DNA from: a virus
IMG/VR virus record: IMGVR_UViG_3300009183_004141
Coordinates: 1 to 25,439 of that record
Reading direction: 5' to 3' (one strand)
Length of the DNA: 25,439 nucleotides
The translations under genes and the position numbers were made by a program. The notes below the pieces were generated by a model that saw only the letters and a program-made list of their open reading frames with translations, was not told where the DNA came from and did not search any database. Shown here piece by piece: positions 1 through 7,760 of this stretch; within the stretch, counting starts at the first letter, position 1; each line of letters starts with the position of its first letter.

Positions 1-636
1 GAAAGTTATATCGCTAGTGCAGTACGCCAACGTGCTAATAAACTATCAGTTCCACAAAGCTGGATTGAAAGCACTATTCAAAAGATTAATTTAGGCGAAG
101 CAGACCGTGATGAACTAAAGGCTGAATTACAAGTACGTTACGATATCAATGAATCACAAGCTAGCTGGATGTTATTAGAAGGCGAAGAAGACAAGGCCGA
201 GATTATTATGGCTACTAAAGATATGGTCGACCGTATCACAGGTTGGTTAGAAGACGTCGCTGCCATGAAGGCAGAACAATTATTAGAATTAGTAGACTCT
301 ATAAGAGAACAACAAGGCAGTGATGTAGCTCAAAAGTATCAGGATACTGTTAAGCCTGCATTAGAGGCCATTTATACAACATTAGAAACAAGTCGTTCAG
401 GCTTGTCAGGCGCATTGGCAATTGTATCAGGCGGCGAAGCACCAACAATGGGAGCCCCGGCAGACACAGCTAGCAGTATGGGAGGCGCAGACCTTGGCGC
501 CCCAGCAACAGGCGAAGAACCAGAAGTTGGCGGAGAAGAAATGGCTTCACCAGCAGTGGCAGCAGGCAGAGAAAAACGTGAGTCAGTAGACTACAGCAGA
601 CGCTTAGGCATGTTACTCAACTCAAAAAAAAAGTAA
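1..636 (+). CDS. Partial acidic, probably structural phage protein (N-terminus outside window)
   Basis: The reading frame is open from base 1, so the start lies upstream; the ATG at 169 is internal. The visible 211 residues are mostly helical and charged (segments around EEDKAEIIMATKDMVDRI and AAMKAEQLLELVDSIREQQ). A Gly/Ala/Pro/Glu-rich low-complexity stretch follows, and the end is basic (SRRLGMLLNSKKK). I do not recognise a named family. The composition fits a virion or prohead-core/scaffold-type component of T4-like phages, but that is inference. The stop TAA at 634-636 directly follows an A AAA AAG heptamer (627-633), and the -1 frame beyond it stays open to 956. The full product may therefore be a fusion with the next ORF. 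Confidence 0.6.
   Translation, partial: ESYIASAVRQRANKLSVPQSWIESTIQKINLGEADRDELKAELQVRYDINESQASWMLLEGEEDKAEIIMATKDMVDRITGWLEDVAAMKAEQLLELVDSIREQQGSDVAQKYQDTVKPALEAIYTTLETSRSGLSGALAIVSGGEAPTMGAPADTASSMGGADLGAPATGEEPEVGGEEMASPAVAAGREKRESVDYSRRLGMLLNSKKK
627..633 (+). promoter_or_regulatory. Candidate -1 frameshift site A AAA AAG with stop codon and downstream hairpin
   Basis: The zero-frame codons are TCA AAA AAA AAG TAA at 622-636, which contains the classic slippery heptamer A AAA AAG in the correct phase, in a run of nine A. A slip of -1 continues as GTA AAT GAA from 633 and stays open to 956. A perfect 9-bp hairpin with a GCAA tetraloop follows at 651-672, 17 nt downstream. That spacing is longer than is usual for a stimulatory stem. 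RNA polymerase slippage on A9 would have the same effect. Confidence 0.5.
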
Positions 637-650
637 ATGAAAGTATAGAC

Positions 651-672
651 CCCTTAGTGGCAACACTAAGGG
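651..672 (+). other. Perfect 9-bp RNA hairpin with GNRA loop
   Basis: CCCTTAGTG at 651-659 and CACTAAGGG at 664-672 are perfectly complementary around a GCAA loop. No T tract follows, so it is a poor intrinsic terminator. It buries the only possible start (GTG 657) of the following ORF. That argues against independent initiation there and fits a role as frameshift stimulator or mRNA-processing/stability element. Confidence 0.55.
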
Positions 673-956
673 CTCTTCAATCAGCCGCAAACAATCAAGG
701 TAGTGAAGCACAGATGACCTGGAAGGCTCTTAATGCTTCCGATTCCGGCATGGGTTCTCCTAACATTGATTATGACCGTTTTGCCGCCCGTTGGGAAACA
801 GATCCCATTCTCAAGCAGTTAGTTGATCGCTTTGACGGAAATGGACTAGTTATTAAAACCAATAATAAAGAACAGATCCCACAAGGCCAACATAAAGAGC
901 GTGAAATCAGCAGAATGGCAAAACGAGCTACCCATAAAAAGCACAAATTCGATTGA
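657..956 (+). CDS. C-terminal -1-frame segment of the preceding protein, or small phage protein
   Basis: The frame is open from 633 to the TGA at 954-956. The only start in it before residue 20 is GTG 657, which has no Shine-Dalgarno and lies inside a stable hairpin. The encoded text contains SAANNQGSEAQMTWKALN and DPILKQLVDRFDGNGLVIKT, then a basic tail (ISRMAKRATHKKHKFD). It is compositionally ordinary coding sequence, so the frame is real. I think it is most likely read as a -1 extension of the 1-636 protein, giving at least 318 residues in total. The alternative is a sequencing loss of one A in the A9 run, in which case the two are simply one gene. The function is not recognised. The sigma70 -35 of the next gene overlaps its stop codon. 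Confidence 0.6.
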   Translation: MATLRALQSAANNQGSEAQMTWKALNASDSGMGSPNIDYDRFAARWETDPILKQLVDRFDGNGLVIKTNNKEQIPQGQHKEREISRMAKRATHKKHKFD

Positions 957-981
957 CAAATAGATCCTATTAGTTTATAAT
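953..981 (+). promoter_or_regulatory. Consensus sigma70 promoter
   Basis: TTGACA at 953-958 and TATAAT at 976-981 match consensus perfectly with a 17-bp spacer. The expected transcription start (about 7 nt after the -10) is at about 988, the A of the exonuclease ATG, so the message would be leaderless. Confidence 0.85.
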
Positions 982-987
982 AGCTAC

Positions 988-1707
988 ATGACATTATTAA
1001 CTGAAAGGTTTGACTACACACCTCTTGATAGAGCTAGCGTAGAAGGCAAACGATTATATGCAACACCAGATGGATCCAAAGTACCTAGCGTAACTACTAT
1101 TCTAGATAAAACTAAACCATTTGAAAAAGTACAAGCTCTCCTTAATTGGAAAAAACGAGTAGGTGAGGTTAAGGCACAAGAAATTGTAACTGAAGCCGCA
1201 GGACGTGGAACACGTATGCATAAGTTCTTAGAGGACTATATTGTGCAAGGTGTTATTAACGAGCCAGGCTCAAACCCTTACTCTGTACAAAGCCACAAGA
1301 TGGCCAAACACATCATTGAGCAAGGACTTAAAAACGTTACCGAAGTATGGGGCGTTGAAGTCCCGTTATATTACCCAGGTCTATATGCGGGGACTACTGA
1401 TTGCGTAGGTGTACATTTAAACGATGACGCAATCATGGATCACAAACAGACTAACAAACCCAAGAAAGAAGAGTGGATTGAAGACTACTATTTGCAAATG
1501 GTCGCTTATGCACTTGCACACAATAAAGTGCATGGAACTAACATTCGAAAAGGTGTTGTGTTTATGTGTGTCAAACCCCCGGAAATTAAGCCGTTAATAT
1601 GGGGAGATCCTAGTTACCAAGAGTTTATCCTAACACCTAACATGTTTAACCACTGGGAAGCACAGTGGTGGAACAGAGTGGAACAATACTACAGAGAAAA
1701 CAGCTAA
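988..1707 (+). CDS. PD-(D/E)XK superfamily exonuclease (RecB/Cas4-like)
   Basis: This 239-residue protein has the layout of phage PD-(D/E)XK nucleases. An N-terminal helix carries GRGTRMHKFLEDYI. A GTTDCVG strand supplies the first Asp, and IMDHKQTNK is the D-x-K catalytic strand. EDYYLQMVAYALA is the Q-x-x-x-Y helix typical of the RecB/Cas4-like branch. Such enzymes resect or degrade DNA with a divalent metal and occur widely in T4-like cyanophages and pelagiphages. It is probably involved in host DNA breakdown or recombination. There is no Shine-Dalgarno upstream. The ATG lies 7 nt after a perfect -10 box, so leaderless translation is predicted. No alternative start with a ribosome binding site is in frame nearby. 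Confidence 0.75.
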   Translation: MTLLTERFDYTPLDRASVEGKRLYATPDGSKVPSVTTILDKTKPFEKVQALLNWKKRVGEVKAQEIVTEAAGRGTRMHKFLEDYIVQGVINEPGSNPYSVQSHKMAKHIIEQGLKNVTEVWGVEVPLYYPGLYAGTTDCVGVHLNDDAIMDHKQTNKPKKEEWIEDYYLQMVAYALAHNKVHGTNIRKGVVFMCVKPPEIKPLIWGDPSYQEFILTPNMFNHWEAQWWNRVEQYYRENS

Positions 1708-1710
1708 ATA
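1703..1710 (+). promoter_or_regulatory. Candidate T4-type late promoter for tailspike
   Basis: GCTAAATA shares the TAAATA core of the T4 late consensus TATAAATA. The predicted start near 1716 leaves a leader holding the AGAGGA ribosome binding site of the tailspike gene. The promoter overlaps the stop region of the exonuclease gene. Confidence 0.45.
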
Positions 1711-1730
1711 TCACATAAGAGGATATTATT

Positions 1731-3446
1731 ATGGCAGTTGTGCAAATCTCAAGAATCCAGATCCGTAGAGGACAAAAACAAATTACAGGAATGCCTCAAT
1801 TAGCCAGTGGCGAATTAGCATGGGCTGTTGATACTCAAGAATTATATATTGGTAATGGATCAGTTTTTGAGGGTTCGCCTGCCGTTGGCAACACTAAGAT
1901 TTTAACACAAAATGACCTTACTATTCAAGGTAACTTATTAAATCTATTACAACATATCTATAAAGCTAACGACACATCCATCATTACCGGTGAAAGTGTT
2001 AATTTTCCAGTTACAAGAAAATTACAAGATAGATTAGATGATCGAGTTACAGTATTTGATTTTGGTGCAACCGGTGACGGGTTAACTGACGACTATGCCG
2101 CTATACAACGTGCTATTGACAATCTATTCTTAAACTCAGCAACCCAAGCATACTTAGATACCCCCAACGGTTATACTGCTAGAAGAATTTTAGAAATTCC
2201 AGCTGGAAAATATATTATTAGCGAACCTCTACTAATACCAAGTTATGCTACAATCATTGGAGCAGGTGCAGATAAAACAATTATTGAGTACACTGGTAGT
2301 GTAACAATGGGCTCAATGGTTAAACTAATCAATGACGACTATCCCGATACTGCTGGCCTAGGGACTGGTAACCAGGCTAGATTTATTACATTAAAAGACA
2401 TGTCCCTACATACTGTTACTGGAGATCAAATTGGTCTTGAATTGTATTGTGTAAGCGACAGTGTGTTTGAAAATTTAATTATTAGTGGCGACTTAACTGA
2501 CGATGATGAAGATAGTATCGGTATTAGTTTAACTGCATTATCAGCAATAACTACCTGTGAAAGAAATAAATTTAAAAATATTTCTCTTAGTGGATTTAAT
2601 TATGCAGTATATTCTGCAAAAGATATTATTGATAATATGTTTGACAACAATTATATCCATGACGTCAAAGTTGGTTTTTCATTAGGCTATGGATTGACTG
2701 GTGGTAACATTCCGGGCGAAGAGTATGGGCCACGTAACACGTTAATTGCTAATTGTAAATTTGAAAACGTAAAACAACAAGCAGTGTATATTGGATTAGG
2801 AACTGGCAATGTAGTTAAGAATCCGTCATTGTCCGATGTCGGCCAAGCACTTGGTGGGGTAAGTCTTACCCAATATCCGCAAATTTATTTTAAAGTAGTT
2901 GGTAACGAAGCTGTTGGCGTTATGTCTGATAGATGGGGCAAATTATCAACAGCAAATATAACAACACCGTATGTGCCCGAAGTATCTGGTTGGACAAACG
3001 CCGAATCATGCGGAACTAAACAGGTTTCAATAGGATATATTCCATTAACTCCTGTATTTGCCAATAGGCCATTGTTGTTTAGATTGCCAGTTGTAATGGA
3101 TAGCGGTGGTGCCCCAAGCGGCAGTATTGTGTACACGCTCAATTATGTATACCAAAGCACCTCAAGTTCATTTACTCGTCGAGGAACACTGACTATTTCA
3201 GCAGATGTTAATCACGGGTATATCCAATTATCTGATGAATTTGATTACACTGGTCCAGTTGACCCATCTGATGAAACTGCACTACATTTAGATTTCTCAG
3301 CAGGATTTTTAACAGCCGCTGGTACAACTTGGACTAGCCTTCCAGGCAAACCATATTCAATCGTTGTTAGATATCAAAATGATTTAATCAGTGATGCAGG
3401 GAAGATGACTTTTTCTTATAAGTCAATCCACTCTAAGTATCCCTAA
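1731..3446 (+). CDS. Tailspike / receptor-binding protein with pectate-lyase-like beta-helix
   Basis: The protein has 571 residues. Residues 5-45 (IQIRRGQKQ, ASGELAWAVDTQELYIGNG) look like the N-terminal anchoring module of the major tropism determinant type found at the base of many phage fibres. Residues about 107-130 contain DFGATGDGLTDDYAAIQRAID, the signature that opens pectate-lyase-3/right-handed beta-helix tailspikes. It is followed by IPAGKYIISEPL and many short Asn/Ile-rich strands typical of beta-helix rungs. The C-terminal 150 residues look like beta-sandwich trimerisation or binding modules. The expected role is host recognition, possibly with polysaccharide depolymerase activity; catalytic residues cannot be assigned. 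The start is ATG 1731 with AGAGGA upstream. Confidence 0.75.
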   Translation: MAVVQISRIQIRRGQKQITGMPQLASGELAWAVDTQELYIGNGSVFEGSPAVGNTKILTQNDLTIQGNLLNLLQHIYKANDTSIITGESVNFPVTRKLQDRLDDRVTVFDFGATGDGLTDDYAAIQRAIDNLFLNSATQAYLDTPNGYTARRILEIPAGKYIISEPLLIPSYATIIGAGADKTIIEYTGSVTMGSMVKLINDDYPDTAGLGTGNQARFITLKDMSLHTVTGDQIGLELYCVSDSVFENLIISGDLTDDDEDSIGISLTALSAITTCERNKFKNISLSGFNYAVYSAKDIIDNMFDNNYIHDVKVGFSLGYGLTGGNIPGEEYGPRNTLIANCKFENVKQQAVYIGLGTGNVVKNPSLSDVGQALGGVSLTQYPQIYFKVVGNEAVGVMSDRWGKLSTANITTPYVPEVSGWTNAESCGTKQVSIGYIPLTPVFANRPLLFRLPVVMDSGGAPSGSIVYTLNYVYQSTSSSFTRRGTLTISADVNHGYIQLSDEFDYTGPVDPSDETALHLDFSAGFLTAAGTTWTSLPGKPYSIVVRYQNDLISDAGKMTFSYKSIHSKYP

Positions 3447-3455
3447 CCAACTCAT

Positions 3456-3484
3456 TTGACTTAAACAAAATATTAGCATATAAT
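3456..3484 (+). promoter_or_regulatory. Sigma70-type promoter upstream of nrdA
   Basis: TTGACT at 3456-3461 and TATAAT at 3479-3484 have a 17-bp spacer. It would drive the nrdA-aldolase-nrdB-grx block early, using host RNA polymerase. The leader would be about 155 nt. Confidence 0.75.
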
Positions 3485-3594
3485 TTGATTTAAGACAATG
3501 ATAAGGTTACCTCCTATATATTTTTTTAAAAAACAAGCATATTGCCGGTATAAACCGTTGATAGCCAAGATGTTTTATAGGCCACCAGCTCATC

Positions 3595-3602
3595 TATAAA
3601 TA
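3595..3602 (+). promoter_or_regulatory. Perfect T4-type late promoter TATAAATA upstream of nrdA
   Basis: An exact match to the T4 late -10 consensus. The predicted start is near 3608, about 39 nt before the nrdA ATG. Together with the sigma70 promoter at 3456-3484 it gives nrdA two promoters of different classes. The rest of the 3447-3646 gap holds an A/T-rich T7A6 palindrome near 3520 and no gene. Confidence 0.6.
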
Positions 3603-3646
3603 CTTCCTAAATGGCATAAACAATAATATACTAGCGGAACGGACAG

Positions 3647-5992
3647 ATGATAAAAATAACAGTAATAAAAAGAAGCGGCAATAAAGAACCGTTAGCGGTA
3701 GAAAAATGGCAGGCTCAGATAGCAAAAGTGTGCAGTGGCATTGCTGATGTTAGTCAATCAATGATAGAAATTAAAAGCCAACCACATTTTTACGACGGTA
3801 TCACTACTAAAGAAATTGACGAAATAACACTACGAGCAATCGTAGATTTGATTGATGTAGAACACAATCCAGATGTAGGGCATGTCAATTATCAATACGT
3901 AGCAGGCAAACAACGCCTAAGTATGTTACGTAAAGACGTATATGGCTCATATCAACCTCCGAGCTTGTACGAAATTGTAAAGAAGAATGTCGCAACAGGT
4001 TTATATACTGCTGAACTACTTGAATGGTATACAGAAGAAGATTGGAATCGAATGAATGAAATGCTGGATCATGAAAAAGATGAACAGTATGGATATGCGG
4101 CTATTGAGCAATTGATTGAAAAATACCTAGTACGCAATCGTGCTACTAAAGAAATTTATGAAACACCTCAAATTCGTTACATGATTGCCGCGGCAACCGT
4201 GTTCCATAAAGAAGAGCCCAATGCGGCTCGGATGCGGTATATAAAGGAGTACTACAATGCGGCAAGCGATGGTTTATTTACTTTGGCTACTCCTGTGCTG
4301 GCTGGCTTGGGGACTCCTACTAAACAATTTTCAAGTTGCGTTCTTATTCGCAGTGATGACGATCTTGATAGCATATTTGCGTCCGGAGAGATGATGGCCA
4401 AGTATGCCAGTAAACGTGCGGGGATCGGATTGGAAATCGGTCGACTACGCCCATTGGGCTCCCCGATTCGCGGTGGCGAAATCATGCATACTGGTATGAT
4501 CCCATTCCTTAAGAAATGGTTTGGAGATTTACGTTCATGCAGTCAAGGAGGCATTCGCAATGCTAGTGCTACAGTATTTTATCCCATTTGGCATCATCAG
4601 TTTGATGATCTTATTGTACTTAAAAACAATCAAGGAACCGAAGAAACCCGAGTCCGTCATATGGATTATGGGGTTGTGCTTAGTGCTTTCTTCTGGAGAC
4701 GATTTAAAAACAAAGAAAACATAACATTCTTTGATCCCAATGAAGTTCCCGACTTATATGAAGCTTTCTATCAAAACACAGAACGCTTTGAAGAGCTGTA
4801 TGTGAAATATGAAAAGCGTAAAGACCTTCGCAAGAAAACAATGAACGCAGAAGATGTATTCAAAGGCGGCATACTAAAAGAGCGTACTGACACAGGGCGT
4901 ATCTATCTTGTGTTTATTGACAACGTACAGAACCAAGGACCGTTTGATCCTGAGTATCATACAATTTATCAAAGCAATCTCTGTTGCGAGATCCTACTAC
5001 CTACAAAATCTTTCAAACGTCTGGATGATGTCGAAGGCCGCATAGCGTTATGTACATTAGGATCAATCAACTGGGGAGCATTCCGCAATCCAGAAGACAT
5101 GCGCCGTGCTTGCCGCATCCTACAGCGTAGCCTATGCAACATACTTGATTACCAAGACTTCTTATCTATACAGTCTAAGTTAAGCAATGATGAGATACAG
5201 CCATTAGGTATTGGTGTAACTAACCTAGCCTATTGGCATGCCAAGCGTGGACTCAAGTATGGCGAGAAAGATGCACTACAAGATGTTAAGAGCTGGATGG
5301 AACATCAAGCCTTTTACCTAACAGAAGCCACGGTTGAACTTGCTAAAGAACGTGGTGCATGTATAGATAGTGCAAAAACACGATATGGACAAGGCATATT
5401 CCCCTGGGAATTACGGGCAAAGGGTGCTAATGAATTAGCAGACTTTACTCCAGAACTTGATTGGGAAACACTACGAGTTAATATGAAACAGTACGGTGTT
5501 CGCAATGCTACATTGATGGCCATTGCCCCAGTTGAAAGCTCAAGTGTTGTTATAAACAGCACTAATGGAATTGAGTTACCCATGAGTTTAATCAGTGTTA
5601 AAGAATCAAAAGCAGGATCGTTTGTACAGGTTGTACCTGAATACCACAAGTTGAGGAATAAGTATCAAATGATGTGGGAACAGAAAGATTGCCAAGGATA
5701 TTTAAAGACGGCGGCGGTGCTTGCGGCCTATATTGATCAAAGTATTTCAACCAACACATTTTATAATCCCGCCCACTTTGCGGATCGCAAAGTTCCAACT
5801 ACATTGATTGCTAAAAATTTGATGCAGGCACACATGTGGGGATTGAAAACATTCTACTACAGCTTAATTAACAAAGCAGGTAGCAAAATGACAGCAGAGC
5901 CTACCCCAGAGCAAACACAAGTAAATGGTGTACAAGTCAACGGATACCATTACGAAGAGTTAGAAGATGATTGCGAGGCATGTAAACTATAA
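3647..5992 (+). CDS. nrdA: Class I ribonucleoside-diphosphate reductase, alpha (large) subunit
   Basis: The 781-residue catalytic subunit reduces NDPs to dNDPs. Residues 1-90 are an ATP-cone-like region. The expected active-site pieces are present: SSCVLI with C231, NLCCEI with N444/C446/E448, C469 in IALCTLGSINWGAF, and the radical-transfer pair Y737/Y738 in KTFYYS. The C-terminal tail ends DDCEACKL, giving a redox pair C776/C779 to accept electrons from glutaredoxin. That pair is closer together than the CESGAC of E. coli NrdA. The gene heads a tight block with the aldolase, nrdB and grx. The ATG 3647 has only a weak GGA upstream. Two candidate promoters precede it. Confidence 0.95.
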   Translation: MIKITVIKRSGNKEPLAVEKWQAQIAKVCSGIADVSQSMIEIKSQPHFYDGITTKEIDEITLRAIVDLIDVEHNPDVGHVNYQYVAGKQRLSMLRKDVYGSYQPPSLYEIVKKNVATGLYTAELLEWYTEEDWNRMNEMLDHEKDEQYGYAAIEQLIEKYLVRNRATKEIYETPQIRYMIAAATVFHKEEPNAARMRYIKEYYNAASDGLFTLATPVLAGLGTPTKQFSSCVLIRSDDDLDSIFASGEMMAKYASKRAGIGLEIGRLRPLGSPIRGGEIMHTGMIPFLKKWFGDLRSCSQGGIRNASATVFYPIWHHQFDDLIVLKNNQGTEETRVRHMDYGVVLSAFFWRRFKNKENITFFDPNEVPDLYEAFYQNTERFEELYVKYEKRKDLRKKTMNAEDVFKGGILKERTDTGRIYLVFIDNVQNQGPFDPEYHTIYQSNLCCEILLPTKSFKRLDDVEGRIALCTLGSINWGAFRNPEDMRRACRILQRSLCNILDYQDFLSIQSKLSNDEIQPLGIGVTNLAYWHAKRGLKYGEKDALQDVKSWMEHQAFYLTEATVELAKERGACIDSAKTRYGQGIFPWELRAKGANELADFTPELDWETLRVNMKQYGVRNATLMAIAPVESSSVVINSTNGIELPMSLISVKESKAGSFVQVVPEYHKLRNKYQMMWEQKDCQGYLKTAAVLAAYIDQSISTNTFYNPAHFADRKVPTTLIAKNLMQAHMWGLKTFYYSLINKAGSKMTAEPTPEQTQVNGVQVNGYHYEELEDDCEACKL

Positions 5993-6648
5993 TGTTAGAA
6001 ACTATCTGTGATATTCTAGTAGATGCTTATAAGCGTAATTGGATTACTAGTCGTGATGGCAATGTAAGTATTCGTCATCACGACCGTGACCATTTTTACA
6101 TCACACCTAGTGGTGTACGTAAACAAACACTACAGCCAGATCAGTTTAAGAAGATAGCTATCCACAGAAGTATTAACAGTGGTGTTGGTAGTGCATCATT
6201 TAACTATGCCTGGGAAGATGTAGAGTATACTGATATCAGTAAAAATTTAATACCGAGCGGAGAGATTCCTTTACACTTTGGCTTACAAAAAGAAATGGGC
6301 AAGCATAAAGATGAGGTGCGAGTTGTAGTGCATGTTCATCCCACTTACTGTATTGCGGCCATGCATGCCGGTATTGACTTAGGAACTATTAGTGATTCGT
6401 TTCCGGAATTGAATCGTTACACTAAGGTAGCACCAAACGTAGGCGATGTCGCTCCTATCAGTCAAGAGCTAGCAGATCAATGCCATAAAAATTTAAAGTT
6501 AGATAGAGATGGAAACATTGCCCACGATATTGTAGGTATCAAAGGACACGGAGTAGTTGCTATTGATACTAGCCCGTGGAGAGCATACGAACACATTGAA
6601 CGATTAGAACACATTTGCAAGATTGTACTTGCATCAGGAAAATACTAA
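5992..6648 (+). CDS. Class II aldolase/adducin-family protein
   Basis: This 218-residue protein has the zinc site of the class II aldolase/epimerase family. E91 lies in PSGEIPLHFG, H114 and H116 in VHVHPTY, and H201 is in the helix AYEHIERLEHI. GIKGHGVVAID corresponds to the conserved HG loop. The family includes fuculose-phosphate aldolase, ribulose-phosphate 4-epimerase and methylthioribulose-phosphate dehydratase (MtnB); the substrate cannot be told from the sequence. The ATG overlaps the nrdA stop by one base (TAATG) and nrdB follows with no gap. It is thus translationally embedded in the ribonucleotide reductase operon, which suggests a role in sugar-phosphate or nucleotide salvage during infection. 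Confidence 0.85.
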   Translation: MLETICDILVDAYKRNWITSRDGNVSIRHHDRDHFYITPSGVRKQTLQPDQFKKIAIHRSINSGVGSASFNYAWEDVEYTDISKNLIPSGEIPLHFGLQKEMGKHKDEVRVVVHVHPTYCIAAMHAGIDLGTISDSFPELNRYTKVAPNVGDVAPISQELADQCHKNLKLDRDGNIAHDIVGIKGHGVVAIDTSPWRAYEHIERLEHICKIVLASGKY

Positions 6649-7749
6649 ATGAGTAAAGAACAATACGACTTACACACAAAGACAGACTACCTAAATCGCA
6701 AGATGTTTTTAGATCCTGCTGGGCCAGTTACTATTCAACGATTTGAAGAAGTTAAATATAACAAGATTGCAGACTTTGAAAAAACTGCACGTGGTTTCTT
6801 TTGGGTTCCAGAAGAGATTAGTTTAGCCAAAGATGCTAACGATTTTAAGGATGCATCAGATGCAGTTAAACATATCTTTACTAGTAACTTGCTTAGGCAA
6901 ACTGCTCTTGACAGTTTGCAAGGCCGCGGCCCAAGTCAAATCTTTACTCCGGTCGTAAGTCTGCCAGAATTAGAGGCATTAATATACAACTGGACATTCT
7001 TTGAAACAAACATTCATAGCCGCAGTTACAGCCATATCATTCGTAACATTTACAATGTACCAAAAGATGTGTTTGCTACTATTCACGATACAAAAGAAAT
7101 TGTCGATATGGCTTCAAGTGTTGGCAACTACTATGACGCATTACATTTAATTAATTGTCGGAAAGAAGCTGGTGAGAAAATAAACGAACGCACACATATT
7201 AAAGCAATTTGGTTGGCACTACATGCTAGTTACGCATTAGAAGCGTTCCGCTTTATGACTAGTTTTGCCACAAGCCTAGCAATGGTTGAGAACAAAATCT
7301 TTATTGGCAATGGTAACATTATTAGTTTGATTCTACAAGACGAGCTATTACACAAAGGTTGGACAGCTTTCTTAATCAATCAAGTAGTTAAGGAAGATCC
7401 GAGATTTGTTGAAGTTAAAGCAGAGTGTGAACAAGAAGTGTATAATCTGTACATGGATGTTATCCGTGAAGAAAAACAATGGGCAGACTATTTGTTTAAT
7501 AAAGGCCCAGTGATTGGACTCAATGCAAATATACTTAAAGATTTTGTTGACTATACAGCAGTTGGAGCATTAAAAGATATTGGTGTTAAGTACAATAATC
7601 CTGCACCAAAAAGCACACCCATTCCTTGGTTTAATAAACATACTGATACTAGCAAAAAACAAACAGCACTACAAGAAAATGAATCAACTAATTATGTTAT
7701 TGGTGTGATGTCCGATGCCATTGACTATGATGAATTACCTGCGTTATAA
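6649..7749 (+). CDS. nrdB: Class I ribonucleoside-diphosphate reductase, beta (small) subunit
   Basis: The 366-residue radical-generating subunit is ferritin-like. By comparison with E. coli NrdB the di-iron ligands are D88 (QTALDSLQG), E119, H123, E198 (YALEAFRF), E232 and H235 (QDELLHKG), and the radical tyrosine is Y127. The motif reads FFETNIHSRSY. Glu and His are therefore four apart (119/123) instead of three as in E. coli (115/118), which looks like a one-residue insertion in a metal-binding helix. All other ligands keep normal context. The C-terminal tail (AIDYDELPAL) is the usual acidic peptide that docks on NrdA. The start ATG directly follows the aldolase stop. Confidence 0.95.
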   Translation: MSKEQYDLHTKTDYLNRKMFLDPAGPVTIQRFEEVKYNKIADFEKTARGFFWVPEEISLAKDANDFKDASDAVKHIFTSNLLRQTALDSLQGRGPSQIFTPVVSLPELEALIYNWTFFETNIHSRSYSHIIRNIYNVPKDVFATIHDTKEIVDMASSVGNYYDALHLINCRKEAGEKINERTHIKAIWLALHASYALEAFRFMTSFATSLAMVENKIFIGNGNIISLILQDELLHKGWTAFLINQVVKEDPRFVEVKAECEQEVYNLYMDVIREEKQWADYLFNKGPVIGLNANILKDFVDYTAVGALKDIGVKYNNPAPKSTPIPWFNKHTDTSKKQTALQENESTNYVIGVMSDAIDYDELPAL

Positions 7750-7760
7750 TAAGAAATATT

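Noticed and set aside
651-680. Intrinsic terminator at the CCCTTAGTG hairpin
   Set aside because: The stem is perfect but no T run follows (CTCTTCAATC), and an open frame runs straight through it.
3503-3514. GGTTACCTCC resembling the 3' end of 16S rRNA (anti-Shine-Dalgarno)
   Set aside because: The similarity is limited to about ten bases and no rRNA context surrounds it; probably chance.
4252-5798. Several open frames of 66-111 codons on either strand inside nrdA
   Set aside because: They lie within a strongly conserved coding gene and have no ribosome binding sites or recognisable products; they mirror the codon pattern of nrdA.
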